DNA of 14,949 bases, taken from contig JAPXLS010000036.1 in assembly GCA_033809435.1 (NCBI GenBank), positions 1-14,949 on the forward strand. The letters run 5' to 3'. Positions 7,096 through 14,888 of the stretch are shown here, piece after piece (position 1 is the first letter of the stretch; every line of letters begins with the position of its first letter). This stretch comes from JAAZIN01 sp033809435. GTDB lineage: Bacteria > Bacillota > Dethiobacteria > DTU022. Under the pieces are notes generated by a model. The model was not told the origin of the DNA. It did not search any database and saw only the letters and a program-made list of their open reading frames with translations. Both the position numbers and the translations under genes were made by a program.

Positions 7096-8070
7096 ATGGA
7101 AGAGGGAAAACTGCTCATGGTCAGGGATCTGCGCACCTGGTTCGAACTGAAGCGCTGGGGCTTTATCCATGCCGGCTATGTGCGGGCCCTGGATGGAGTC
7201 TCCTTTGACCTGGACCACGAGGAGACCATCACCATTGTGGGGGAAAGCGGTTCGGGCAAGACCACCCTGCTGCGCACAATCCTGGGCCTGGCCCAGCCCA
7301 CCGGGGGGGAGATGTTTTTCAACGGGAAAAAGATCGACAAGCGCTCCAGGGATCTTTCCTGGCTGCATTCGCAGGTCGGTTTTGTTCAGCAGGACCCTTA
7401 TGGCGCCCTGCCGCCCTTCATGAGCATCCGGCACATTCTCAGCGAACCGATGATCATAAATCGTGTGGGGCAGGAGGAGCATGAAGCGAGAATCAGGGAG
7501 GTGCTGGACGAGGTCAGGCTGATCCCTGTTGAAGATTTTCTGGACAAATACCCGCACATGCTCTCGGGGGGGCAGCAGCAGCGCCTGGTCATTGCCAGGG
7601 CCATCATACTGCGCCCCAAACTGATCGTGGCCGATGAACCTGTCTCCATGCTCGATGCTTCCATGCGCGTGGAAATTCTCGAGCTCATGCGCAAGATCCA
7701 GCAGAGACACAGGATCGGGGTCATCTATATCACTCATGATCTCTCCTCGGTGCGTTATTTTTCCGAACGTGTTTTTATCATGTACGCGGCGAAGCAGGTG
7801 GAGAAAACGGATGTGAGAAGCGTTGTGGAAAAACCGCTCCATCCCTACACCCGGACGCTGCTCAATGCCATCCCCGATCCCGATCCGGATAATGCGGCCC
7901 GCTTCAGGGATGTGCCGCCCGGCGAGCCGCCCAGCCTGATCAGCCCGCCGCCGGGCTGCCGCTTTCACCCCCGGTGTCCTCGCATGATCAAGGGCCTGTG
8001 CGATGTGCAGGAGCCGCCGGAGTTCGAGCCCGATCCCGGCCATTTTGTGGAATGCTGGCTCTACAGGTAA
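7096..8070 (+). CDS. Peptide ABC transporter ATP-binding protein, DppF/OppF type
   Basis: A 324-aa second ATPase, expected to form the heterodimeric motor with the preceding one. Motifs: Walker A GESGSGKT (49-56), Q-loop QQDP (98-101), signature LSGGQ (156-160), Walker B LIVADE (176-181), D-loop SMLD, H-loop His214 (ITHDLSSVRYF). The C-terminal family extension starts at HPYTRTLL (249-256) and has Cys288, 294, 302 and 320. ATG 7096 is preferred because AGAGGAG (7081-7087) lies eight bases before it, and the preceding stop at 7089-7091 is only four bases away. An in-frame ATG at 7078 would overlap the upstream gene and lacks good spacing. The insert WFELKRWGFIHAGYVRALD after the first strand is the usual OppF-like N-terminal loop. 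Stop TAA is one base before the next ATG. Confidence 0.93.
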   Translation: MEEGKLLMVRDLRTWFELKRWGFIHAGYVRALDGVSFDLDHEETITIVGESGSGKTTLLRTILGLAQPTGGEMFFNGKKIDKRSRDLSWLHSQVGFVQQDPYGALPPFMSIRHILSEPMIINRVGQEEHEARIREVLDEVRLIPVEDFLDKYPHMLSGGQQQRLVIARAIILRPKLIVADEPVSMLDASMRVEILELMRKIQQRHRIGVIYITHDLSSVRYFSERVFIMYAAKQVEKTDVRSVVEKPLHPYTRTLLNAIPDPDPDNAARFRDVPPGEPPSLISPPPGCRFHPRCPRMIKGLCDVQEPPEFEPDPGHFVECWLYR

Positions 8071-8071
8071 A

Positions 8072-8245
8072 ATGATTATCGCGGGGTTTTTGCTTCTATT
8101 GACGGGCCTGCTTCTATCCTTCATCATGGTTCTGCAGCTTCTCGAACCATCCTTCCCGCTCTGTTTTCTCTCGTACCTTCTCATGCTGGGCGGCCTGGTC
8201 CTGGGCCTGGCCGGCATCATGCAGAAACGGCGCTCCCGGAAATAG
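8072..8245 (+). CDS. Small two-helix membrane protein (57 aa), unknown function
   Basis: I do not recognise a family. The 57 residues contain two hydrophobic segments, about 2-23 (IIAGFLLLLTGLLLSFIMV) and 29-50 (PLCFLSYLLMLGGLVLGLAG), joined by a short LEPSF turn and ending in basic QKRRSRK. By the positive-inside rule both ends should face the cytoplasm. The ATG lies one base after the TAA of the OppF-type ATPase, so it is probably translated by coupling; its own ribosome binding site (ACAGGT) is poor. Position inside the importer operon suggests a small accessory subunit or stabiliser of the transporter, but this is guesswork from context. It could also be a poorly conserved spacer reading frame, though its composition is clearly membrane-like. 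Confidence 0.7.
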   Translation: MIIAGFLLLLTGLLLSFIMVLQLLEPSFPLCFLSYLLMLGGLVLGLAGIMQKRRSRK

Positions 8246-8328
8246 GCGGCTGGAAACCAGAGGGGATGCGCCCTGCATTTCTGATAATTATTTCCAGGGA
8301 GGGGCGGTGACTGCAGTGCCCGCCGTGC

Positions 8329-8447
8329 AATTGGGTTGGAAAACAGGTTCCCGGACTTGCCAGGCGGGTCTGTCCCTGAGACAATTGAGATGAATTGGTC
8401 GGACAGGTTTCCGGGCCGGTCCCCCTTTGGGGGGCGGGACAGATTCC
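8329..8447 (+). other. Repeat-rich, foldable leader before tldD
   Basis: Three copies of ACAG-R-TT-Y-CC occur at 8343-8352, 8403-8412 and 8439-8447; the first two extend into a longer imperfect direct repeat (AATTGG, then GG, then ACAGGTTYCCGG). TCTGTCCC (8369-8376) is the exact reverse complement of GGGACAGA (8436-8443), closing a stem that encloses two hairpins: CAATT/AATTG (8382-8397) and CCCCC/GGGGG (8421-8433). No T tract is present. It could be a structured regulatory RNA leader, an operator array or an mRNA processing site; no known riboswitch class is recognised. Confidence 0.4.
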
Positions 8448-8452
8448 AAGAA

Positions 8453-8457
8453 AGGAG
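8453..8457 (+). promoter_or_regulatory. Ribosome binding site fixing the TTG start of tldD
   Basis: AGGAG in AAAGGAGATTGATC lies seven bases before TTG 8465. No ATG or GTG in frame lies nearby, and an upstream ATG at 8336 would force translation through the structured leader, so the TTG start is preferred. Confidence 0.8.
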
Positions 8458-8464
8458 ATTGATC

Positions 8465-9910
8465 TTGAAAGAAAAAATAGAGAAGACGCTCACCTTTTTG
8501 CAAGGGCGGAATGTGGACCATGCCGATATCCGGGTGCACGAGATCACGGAGGAGTCCTGCACCACCGAGAACTGCCGGGTTCTGGCGGCCTCCGGCAGCC
8601 GGAGCCGGGGTTACGGTGTGCGGGTATTCCTGGAGGGATCAATGGGATTTGCCGCCTCCCAGGACTTTGAAAAGATGGAGCAGACTGCGAACCTGGCGCT
8701 GGATTTGGCCAGGGCTGCCCGGCTGGCGCAGAAACGGCCGATAAAGCTGGCGCCGCGCCCCGCTGTTGTTGACAGCTACCGGACGCCGCTCCGGATCGAT
8801 CCCTTTGCCGTTTCCAGGAAGGAGAAGCTGGAGCTGCTGCTTGCCGCCGGGGCGGAGATGCACAGGGCCGAGCCGGGACTGGCCAGGACAGAGGGCGCCC
8901 TTGATTTCCGCCGCGAGGAGAAGCTCTACGCCGACACCGGGGGCTCGTACATTACCCAGGAGCTGTACCAGTCGGGAGGCGGCATCAAGGCCTTTGCCGC
9001 CGGTGCGCAGGAACTGCAGGCGCGCAGTTATCCCGCTTCTTTCCGGGGCAACTATGCCGCCGCCGGCTATGAATTCATAGAAGAGATGGATCTGGTGAAA
9101 AATGCCGCAGCCACCGCCCGGGAGGCCGCGGCGCTCCTGAAAGCTGAAGAATGCCCCTCGGGTATATTTGACCTGGTCATCGACAGCAGCCAGATGATGC
9201 TGCAGATCCACGAGAGCGTGGGCCATCCCATAGAGCTGGACCGGGTATTCGGCTACGAGGCGGGCTATGCCGGCACCAGTTTCCTGAGCCCGGGCATGGA
9301 GGGTTTTGCATATGGCTCGGAGCACGTAAATATTGTGGCCGATGCCACCGTTCCCGGCGGGCTGGGCACTTTTGGCTACGATGACGAGGGGGTGGCGGCC
9401 CGGTGCATCCCCATTATCACCGGGGGCAGATTCGAAAACTTCATCAGCTGCAGGGATACCGCCTTCATGCTGGGCACCCCCCCCAGCGGCGCTGCCCGGG
9501 CCGACGGCTGGAACAGGATTCCCATAGTGCGCATGACCAACATCAACCTGCTGCCCGGAGACATGGAGCTGGAGGAGCTATTTGCCGGTATCAAATACGG
9601 TTTCTTCCTCTGTACAAACAAGAGCTGGAGCATTGATGACAAGCGTTTGAACTTCCAGTTTGCCTGCGAGATAGCTTACGAGATCAGGGAGGGCCGGCTG
9701 ACGGGAAGGATATTCAAGAATCCCATCTATACCGGGATCACTCCCGAATTCTGGGGCTCCTGCGACGGAGTAGCCGGCGAGAAGTACTGGCAGATATTCG
9801 GCACGCCCAACTGCGGCAAGGGCGAGCCGCAGCAGCTGGGGCGGGTGGCCCACGGCACGGCCCCGGCCCGTTTTCGAAATGTAAAGGTAGGTGTGGCAGA
9901 TGTTAAGTAG
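8465..9910 (+). CDS. tldD: TldD metalloprotease subunit
   Basis: A 481-aa cytoplasmic zinc-dependent peptidase subunit, close to the family's usual length of about 480. The metal-binding HExxxH helix is visible as HESVGH (249-254), followed by the family pattern PIELDRVFGYEAGYAGTSFL. The closing region has CDGVAG and PNCGKGEPQQLGRVAHG, typical of TldD. In the known TldD/TldE complex of E. coli, TldD supplies the catalytic metal site in a heterodimer that digests unfolded or modified peptides, including the leader of microcin B17 and the antitoxin CcdA. Start is TTG 8465 by ribosome binding site spacing. The gene overlaps tldE by 11 bases, so the two are made together. It lies 219 bases after the small membrane protein gene and may be co-transcribed with the importer or run from its own unseen promoter. 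Confidence 0.94.
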   Translation: MKEKIEKTLTFLQGRNVDHADIRVHEITEESCTTENCRVLAASGSRSRGYGVRVFLEGSMGFAASQDFEKMEQTANLALDLARAARLAQKRPIKLAPRPAVVDSYRTPLRIDPFAVSRKEKLELLLAAGAEMHRAEPGLARTEGALDFRREEKLYADTGGSYITQELYQSGGGIKAFAAGAQELQARSYPASFRGNYAAAGYEFIEEMDLVKNAAATAREAAALLKAEECPSGIFDLVIDSSQMMLQIHESVGHPIELDRVFGYEAGYAGTSFLSPGMEGFAYGSEHVNIVADATVPGGLGTFGYDDEGVAARCIPIITGGRFENFISCRDTAFMLGTPPSGAARADGWNRIPIVRMTNINLLPGDMELEELFAGIKYGFFLCTNKSWSIDDKRLNFQFACEIAYEIREGRLTGRIFKNPIYTGITPEFWGSCDGVAGEKYWQIFGTPNCGKGEPQQLGRVAHGTAPARFRNVKVGVADVK

Positions 9911-11237
9911 AGAGAGGGTCCATGCCGCGATTGACTGTGTCCTGGAGGCGGCAAGGGGTTACGAAACCAGCGTTGTGGTCCGGGGCGGCACGGAAGCCTT
10001 GACCAGGATTGCCAATTCCGAGATACATCAGAATGTATGCGCATCGGAACTGGATGTAACAATTGTCGTCACCGGGCAGGGCAAAAAGAGCGCTGTTACC
10101 ACCGGGCTCCAGGGGGAGGCGGAGTTGCGCAGGGCCGCCGGCGAGGCCATCAGAAATCTCGAGTTCATGCCCGAAGGGGAAGAGCAGCCGCCGCTCATGG
10201 AGTCGCCCTCCGGGATGGAAGCGGTGGAGCTGAATGGCGAACTGGAAGAAGAGTACAGCGCGGAAAACCGGGCCCGCCTGGTCAGCCGGAACCTGGCGGC
10301 CCTGGATGAGGGCTACAGCGCCTTCGGCGCGTTGACTTACAAGGTCAACCTTCTCGCTCTGGGCAATTCCCGGGGAATCAGGCGGCTGGCCCTGAATAAC
10401 AGCGTTGATTTCACTGCCCTGGTTGCTTCGGAAAGGGGCGGCAGCGGATATGCCGAAGCGCGTTCCGGCAGGGCCGGCGACCTGGATATAGCCGGCGCCT
10501 TTGGCAGGGCTTGCGAAAAGGCGCGCCTGAACCGCGATGCGACAGAACTGGAGCCGGGATCGTACACGGTGATTCTGGAGCCGCCGGCGGTGGGAGATAT
10601 TTTGGGCTTTCTGGCCTATATGGGCTTGAGCGGCAAAAGCGTGCAGGATCAGGCCAGTTTTTTAACGGGCAAGCTGGGCCGGAGAGTATTTGACGAGTCC
10701 ATCACCATCGTTGACGACTGGACCGACCCCGGCATGATCCCGCTGCCTTTTGACCTGGAGGGGGCGCCCCGCCGGAAAGTAAGCATTATCGAAAAGGGGA
10801 TCGCCCGGGGTGTGGTGCATGATCTCACCAGCGCCCGGAAGAAGGGTGTGGAGAGCACGGGACATGCGCTGAGCGCAAGCCGCCCGGGCTCCATGCCGCT
10901 GCACCTGGTCATGGCCGGCGGCAGCCAAAGCCTGGAAGAGATCATCGCCGGCACCGATGACGGCTTGCTGGTGACCCGTTTCAACTACATGAACCCCGTA
11001 AACCCGCGCAGCGCCCAGCTGACTGCCCTCACCAGGGACGGCTTTTTCCGGATAAGGGGGGGCAAGATTGCCGGGGCCGTCAGGAACATGCGTTTTACCG
11101 AAAGCATGCTTCATGCCCTGAACAATGTCAAGGCTGTTTCGCGGGAGCGGCAGCGAATCGGCTTCTTCGGCATGGGCACATGCTGCGTGCCCGCCCTGAA
11201 GATTGTCGATTTTCACTTTACCGGCAAGTCGGCTTGA
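9900..11237 (+). CDS. tldE: TldE/PmbA subunit of the TldD/TldE protease
   Basis: A 445-aa cytoplasmic protein of the PmbA/TldE family, paralogous to TldD but without the HExxxH motif, as expected for the non-catalytic partner. Family features include the N-terminal ETSVVVRGGTEALTRIANSEIHQN, central GKSVQDQASFLTGKLGRRVF, and DDWTDPGMIPLPFDLEGAP followed by a VVHDLTSARK segment. It lines the chamber with TldD and admits short, unfolded or modified peptides. ATG 9900 is preferred, preceded by GGTAGGTG at 9886-9893; GTG 9891 in the same frame is possible and would add three residues. The 11-base overlap with tldD indicates translational coupling and matched amounts. Confidence 0.93.
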   Translation: MLSRERVHAAIDCVLEAARGYETSVVVRGGTEALTRIANSEIHQNVCASELDVTIVVTGQGKKSAVTTGLQGEAELRRAAGEAIRNLEFMPEGEEQPPLMESPSGMEAVELNGELEEEYSAENRARLVSRNLAALDEGYSAFGALTYKVNLLALGNSRGIRRLALNNSVDFTALVASERGGSGYAEARSGRAGDLDIAGAFGRACEKARLNRDATELEPGSYTVILEPPAVGDILGFLAYMGLSGKSVQDQASFLTGKLGRRVFDESITIVDDWTDPGMIPLPFDLEGAPRRKVSIIEKGIARGVVHDLTSARKKGVESTGHALSASRPGSMPLHLVMAGGSQSLEEIIAGTDDGLLVTRFNYMNPVNPRSAQLTALTRDGFFRIRGGKIAGAVRNMRFTESMLHALNNVKAVSRERQRIGFFGMGTCCVPALKIVDFHFTGKSA

Positions 11238-11258
11238 AAAAGCCCGGTCCAAAGAATT

Positions 11259-11267
11259 GAGGTGATC
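11259..11267 (+). promoter_or_regulatory. Very strong ribosome binding site of the M3 peptidase gene
   Basis: GAGGTGATC is a nine-base complement to the usual 16S rRNA 3' end, four bases before ATG 11272 (about seven from the core GAGG). It shows that this genome uses the GGAGGTGATC tail pairing also seen in the orphan site at 1188-1197. Confidence 0.8.
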
Positions 11268-11271
11268 AAAA

Positions 11272-13041
11272 ATGCAGGATCTTTCAACTGTATGGGAACT
11301 GGATTCCATCTTCCCCGGCGGGAGCGCCTCCGCGGAGCTGGAGGCCTGGCTGGAGCGGCTGGCCGGGGATATCGCCGCTTTGCAGGAATCATCCCTTTCT
11401 GGGGAGGACCGGGAGCGGTGGAGGCAGTTCATCGACAGGGTGCAGGACATTGCCCTCCGGCTGGGCGAGGCCTCTTCTTTTATCCACTGCCTCGGTGCCC
11501 GGGATGTCAAGGACGAGGAAGCCAGGCTGCTTGGCGGGCGCCTGCAGCAGCTGGAGGCGTCGTTCAAATCGGTGCTGATTGCCCTTGATCAGAGCATGCT
11601 GGCCGTAAGCGACGCCGCATGGCGGCGGCTGATGGCCGCTCCGGAGCTCGCTCCGCTGGCCTTCCCTCTTGATGAGCGCCGCACAAATGCGCGCGAGAAA
11701 ATGGCGCCGGAGCAGGAAAAACTGGTCGCTGATCTGGCCGTGGACGGGTACCACGGCTGGGCGGATCAGTATGAACTCGTTGCCGGGCGGATCAGCATTC
11801 CCTGGGAGCGGGAGGGCCGGGTGGAGGCGCTCTCTGCCGGCCAGGCCCGGAATGTGTTCGACGATATCGATCCCGCGGTCAGGGCGGCCATGGCGGTAAA
11901 GTGGGAGCAAGCCTGGGCGGAGGAGGCTGAAGTCTGTGCGGACATCCTCAATCACATCGGCGGATTCAGGCAGAGTCTTTACCGGCACCGGGGCTGGGGC
12001 AGCATCCTGAAGGAGCCCCTTGCCCTCAACCGCATGTCCGCGAAGACCCTGGAGGCGATGTGGGATGCCGTGGAGAGTAATCTGGATCCCTTTGTGCGCT
12101 ATCTGGAGCGCAGGAAAGAGCTTCTGGGCCTGGATCAGTTGTCCTGGTTCGATCTGGATGCACCGCTGGGGCAGACAGGCCGGAAATTCACCTTTACCCG
12201 GGCTTGCCGCTTCGTCATGGAGCAGCTGGCCGGGATCTGCCCCGGTATGGCCCATTTCTGCGCCGGAGCTTTCCAGAAGCGCTGGGTGGAAGCGGAGGAT
12301 CGCCCGGGCAAACGCGCCGGCGCCTTCTGCTGTAGCTTTCCGGCAAGCCGCCAGTCCAGGGTGTTCATGACCTTTGCCGGCAGCCCGGGCAATGTCTCCA
12401 CCCTGGCCCATGAGATGGGCCATGCATACCATCATCATGTCATGTCCGGACTGCCCTATCTGGCCCGGCGCTATGCCATGAATGTGGCCGAGACCGCCTC
12501 CACCTTTGCTGAAATGGTGGTGGCCGATGCCGCCGTGGAAAGGGCCGCCACCCGGGAAGTGAAAATCGCCCTGCTCGACGGCAAGGTCAGAAACAGCGTC
12601 AGCTATCTTATGGATATCCGCGCCCGCTTCCTCTTTGAGAGGGCTTTCTATGAGCGGCGCCGCAGCGGCCCGGTGAGAGTCGACGAGCTGAACCGGCTCA
12701 TGCTGGAGGCACAGAAGAGGGCTTACCGGAACAGCCTGGACAGGTACCATGCGCATTTCTGGGCTTCCAAACTTCACTTCTACCTGACCCGCGTCCCTTT
12801 CTACAATTTTCCCTATACCTTTGGCTATCTCTTCAGTGCAGGAATATATGCCCTGGCCAGGGAAGGGGGACGCGGCTTTGAGGAGCGCTACGTAAAGCTG
12901 CTGCGCGATACGGGGCGCATGAACGTTGAGGATCTGGCCGCCAGGCATCTGGGGGTCGACCTGACGGAGGCCTCGTTCTGGGAGCGGGCCCTGTCCATGA
13001 CGGCGGCCGATGCTGCCGAGCTGCTCCGGCTGACAGAGTAA
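11272..13041 (+). CDS. M3-family oligoendopeptidase (PepF-like)
   Basis: A 589-aa cytoplasmic zinc metallopeptidase of the M3B oligoendopeptidase F group; usual length is 560-610. The catalytic motif HEMGH is at 380-384 (LAHEMGHAYHHH). The third ligand is probably Glu407 in AMNVAETASTFAEM, about one helix turn set downstream as in the family. The substrate-closing C-terminal region includes YRNSLDRYHAHFWASKLHFY, then PFYNFPYTFGYLFSAGIYAL, which is characteristic of PepF. The enzyme cuts peptides of roughly 7-17 residues and so fits digestion of imported oligopeptides. No signal peptide is visible. It starts 34 bases after tldE with a strong ribosome binding site and is the last gene before a non-coding gap. 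It is likely part of the tldD-tldE unit. Family assignment is secure; naming it pepF itself is less so. Confidence 0.92.
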   Translation: MQDLSTVWELDSIFPGGSASAELEAWLERLAGDIAALQESSLSGEDRERWRQFIDRVQDIALRLGEASSFIHCLGARDVKDEEARLLGGRLQQLEASFKSVLIALDQSMLAVSDAAWRRLMAAPELAPLAFPLDERRTNAREKMAPEQEKLVADLAVDGYHGWADQYELVAGRISIPWEREGRVEALSAGQARNVFDDIDPAVRAAMAVKWEQAWAEEAEVCADILNHIGGFRQSLYRHRGWGSILKEPLALNRMSAKTLEAMWDAVESNLDPFVRYLERRKELLGLDQLSWFDLDAPLGQTGRKFTFTRACRFVMEQLAGICPGMAHFCAGAFQKRWVEAEDRPGKRAGAFCCSFPASRQSRVFMTFAGSPGNVSTLAHEMGHAYHHHVMSGLPYLARRYAMNVAETASTFAEMVVADAAVERAATREVKIALLDGKVRNSVSYLMDIRARFLFERAFYERRRSGPVRVDELNRLMLEAQKRAYRNSLDRYHAHFWASKLHFYLTRVPFYNFPYTFGYLFSAGIYALAREGGRGFEERYVKLLRDTGRMNVEDLAARHLGVDLTEASFWERALSMTAADAAELLRLTE

Positions 13042-13086
13042 AAACCCCTCCAGATCCCGGCGCACCGGTTTTGCCTCCGCAGCTCC

Positions 13087-13114
13087 ATTCAAACGATGCA
13101 AAACTTGGTATAAT
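13087..13114 (+). promoter_or_regulatory. Extended -10 promoter for the second binding-protein gene
   Basis: TGGTATAAT (13106-13114) combines a perfect -10 hexamer TATAAT with the extended TGn element. The -35 region is weak (ATTCAA at 13087-13092, 16-base spacer), which an extended -10 tolerates. Transcription would begin near 13121 and give a leader of about 150 bases. A second -10-like TATAGT at 13159-13164 lacks a properly spaced -35. Confidence 0.6.
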
Positions 13115-13164
13115 GCTTTTTATTATCAGGCAGGAATCTTGCAACTGGCGCCGAATGTTATAGT

Positions 13165-13190
13165 TTCAGGAAACATCTCCTGAAGTTTTG
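13165..13190 (+). other. Leader hairpin upstream of the second binding-protein gene
   Basis: TTCAGGA (13165-13171) pairs perfectly with TCCTGAA (13178-13184) around loop AACATC, followed by GTTTTG. The short T run makes it at most a weak terminator; it may be an attenuator or a 5' mRNA stabiliser. A G-rich stretch (AAAAGGGGGGAG, about 13195-13206) follows it, well upstream of the real ribosome binding site. Confidence 0.45.
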
Positions 13191-13256
13191 CAGAAAAGGG
13201 GGGAGCGCCGGGGATATCTGTCTGTCCACCTGTTTTGGATTGTGTCAAAAAAATGC

Positions 13257-13263
13257 AAGGGGG
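13257..13263 (+). promoter_or_regulatory. Ribosome binding site fixing the TTG start of the oppA-like gene
   Basis: AAGGGGG lies eight bases before TTG 13272. Starting at this TTG yields a complete lipoprotein signal beginning with Lys-Arg, so the choice is well supported. Confidence 0.75.
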
Positions 13264-13271
13264 TTTAAAAC

Positions 13272-14888
13272 TTGAAGAGGAGCCTTACCATTATTGCGCT
13301 CATTTTGGGGCTGGCTCTCATTGCCGCCGGATGCAACGGCGGCAAAGGCGGCAATGGCGCCGCCGATGAGATGGTCGTGACCTACAATGTGGGCACCGAA
13401 CCGGAGACACTGGACCCGGCCCTGATGACGGGGATTCCCGAATTTCACATGACCCTGCAGATGTACGAGGGGCTGACCAGGTTGGATGCGGACAACCACC
13501 CGCAGCCCGCCTGCGCCGAGAGCTGGGATATCAGCGATGATCAGATGGAATATACATTCTATCTGCGCGATGACCTGAAATGGTCAAATGGCGATCCCCT
13601 GACGGCCTATGATTTTGAGTTTGCCTGGAAAAGAGCCGTAGATCCGGACATGGCCGCGGATTACAGCTACATGTTCGACCTCATCGAGGGAGCCACCGCC
13701 TGCTACGAGGGCGAGGGCAGCCCCGATGATATCGGCATCACCGTGGTGGATGACCAGACCATCAAGGTGAAGCTGCAGTCGGGAGCACCCTATTTCCTGG
13801 ACCTGACTTCTTTCCCGACGTACTATCCCCTGCACCGGGAGACAGTGGAGGCCGACAACGAGGGCTGGCATCTGAAGCCCGAAACCACCATTGTCAACGG
13901 TCCCTTCAAGCTGGAGAAAAGGGAGCAGGGCCGGCTGGAGTACGTGCCCAATGAGTACTACTGGGATGCCGGAGCGGTGAAGCTGGATCGCCTCATCTTC
14001 ACCATGGTTGAGGAACTCAATACAGAGCTGACCATGTTTGAGAACGGCGAAGTGGATATGACTCATGATGTTCCCGGTCCGGAGATCCCCCGGTTGAAGC
14101 AGGAGCTGCCCGATGAGCTGAATATTTTCCCCTACCTGGGCACTTACTACTACATCTTCAACTGCTCGAAGAAACCCTTTGACGATGTCCGGGTGCGCAA
14201 GGCCCTGACCCTGGCTCTTGACCGCAAGGCCCTCTGCGAAGAGGTGACCCAGGGCGGCGAGCTGCCCGCTTTCGCTTACGTCCCCCCGGGAATTGCCGAT
14301 GTGGCGGAGGGCTCCGATTTCCGCGAAGTGGCCGGCGATTTCTACGAGGAAGATGTGGAAGAGGCGAAGAAGCTGCTGGCCGAGGCGGGCTATCCCGACG
14401 GCGAGGGCTTCCCTGCCTTTGAGATTCTCTACAACACCCATGACATGCACAAGATCATTGCCGAGGCGATCATGGAAATGTGGGAGCAGAACCTGGGCAT
14501 CACCGGGATCACCCTGACCAACCAGGAATGGGGCACCTACCTGACCAGCCGTGACGAGGGCGACTTCGATGTGGCCCGGGCCGGCTGGATCGGCGACTAT
14601 GTTGAGCCCAACAGCTTCCTCGACATGTGGAAGACCGGCGGCGGCAACAACAATACCCAGTGGGGCGATGCGCGCTACGATGCGATCATCTCCGAGCTGG
14701 TGACCCTTGCCGACCCGGCGGATCGGATGCCGCTGCTGCACGAGCAGGAAGAGATCCTGATGAGAGATATGCCCATCATGCCCGTGTACTACTACACCAG
14801 CCCCATGATGGTCAACAGCAAGCTGAAGGGATATCTCTATCTGACCACCGGCGGCCTTGACTTCAAAACCGCTTACCTGGAAGATTAA
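13272..14888 (+). CDS. OppA-type oligopeptide-binding lipoprotein
   Basis: A 538-aa extracytoplasmic solute-binding lipoprotein of family 5 with the canonical order. The signal peptide MKRSLTIIALILGLALIAAGC gives lipobox IAAGC with Cys21, then a Gly-rich linker. Blocks in normal order: EPETLDPALMTG (43-54), YEGLTRLDADN (65-75), AESWDISDD (82-90), NGDPLTAYDFEFAW (106-119), TIVNGPFKLEKRE (206-218), MFENGEVDMT (255-264), PFDDVRVRKALTLALDRKAL (302-321), then AFAYVPPGIAD. These fit the OppA/MppA branch, which binds oligopeptides of mixed sequence. It starts at TTG 13272 and has its own promoter and leader. The window ends 61 bases after its stop with no clear terminator, only a weak CCTCC/GGAGG inverted repeat (14904-14923), so further transporter genes may follow. 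It might alternatively feed the importer encoded at 3642-8070. Confidence 0.93.
   Translation: MKRSLTIIALILGLALIAAGCNGGKGGNGAADEMVVTYNVGTEPETLDPALMTGIPEFHMTLQMYEGLTRLDADNHPQPACAESWDISDDQMEYTFYLRDDLKWSNGDPLTAYDFEFAWKRAVDPDMAADYSYMFDLIEGATACYEGEGSPDDIGITVVDDQTIKVKLQSGAPYFLDLTSFPTYYPLHRETVEADNEGWHLKPETTIVNGPFKLEKREQGRLEYVPNEYYWDAGAVKLDRLIFTMVEELNTELTMFENGEVDMTHDVPGPEIPRLKQELPDELNIFPYLGTYYYIFNCSKKPFDDVRVRKALTLALDRKALCEEVTQGGELPAFAYVPPGIADVAEGSDFREVAGDFYEEDVEEAKKLLAEAGYPDGEGFPAFEILYNTHDMHKIIAEAIMEMWEQNLGITGITLTNQEWGTYLTSRDEGDFDVARAGWIGDYVEPNSFLDMWKTGGGNNNTQWGDARYDAIISELVTLADPADRMPLLHEQEEILMRDMPIMPVYYYTSPMMVNSKLKGYLYLTTGGLDFKTAYLED

Noticed and set aside
8336..8464. N-terminal extension of TldD from ATG 8336
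   Set aside because: It would translate the repeat-rich leader into non-conserved sequence and has no ribosome binding site; TTG 8465 with AGGAG fits the family length.
6964..8565. Long reverse-strand open frame of 533 codons opposite the second ATPase
   Set aside because: The ATPase on the + strand has all catalytic motifs; the antisense product is His/Arg/Pro-rich and unlike any protein.
13058..13075. Possible terminator CCGG-CGCA-CCGGTTTTG after the M3 peptidase gene
   Set aside because: Only a four-pair stem and four T residues; too weak to call, although the operon should end about here.
11389..13101. Reverse-strand open frame of 570 codons opposite the M3 peptidase
   Set aside because: Shadow of the peptidase gene, with biased composition and no supporting start signals.
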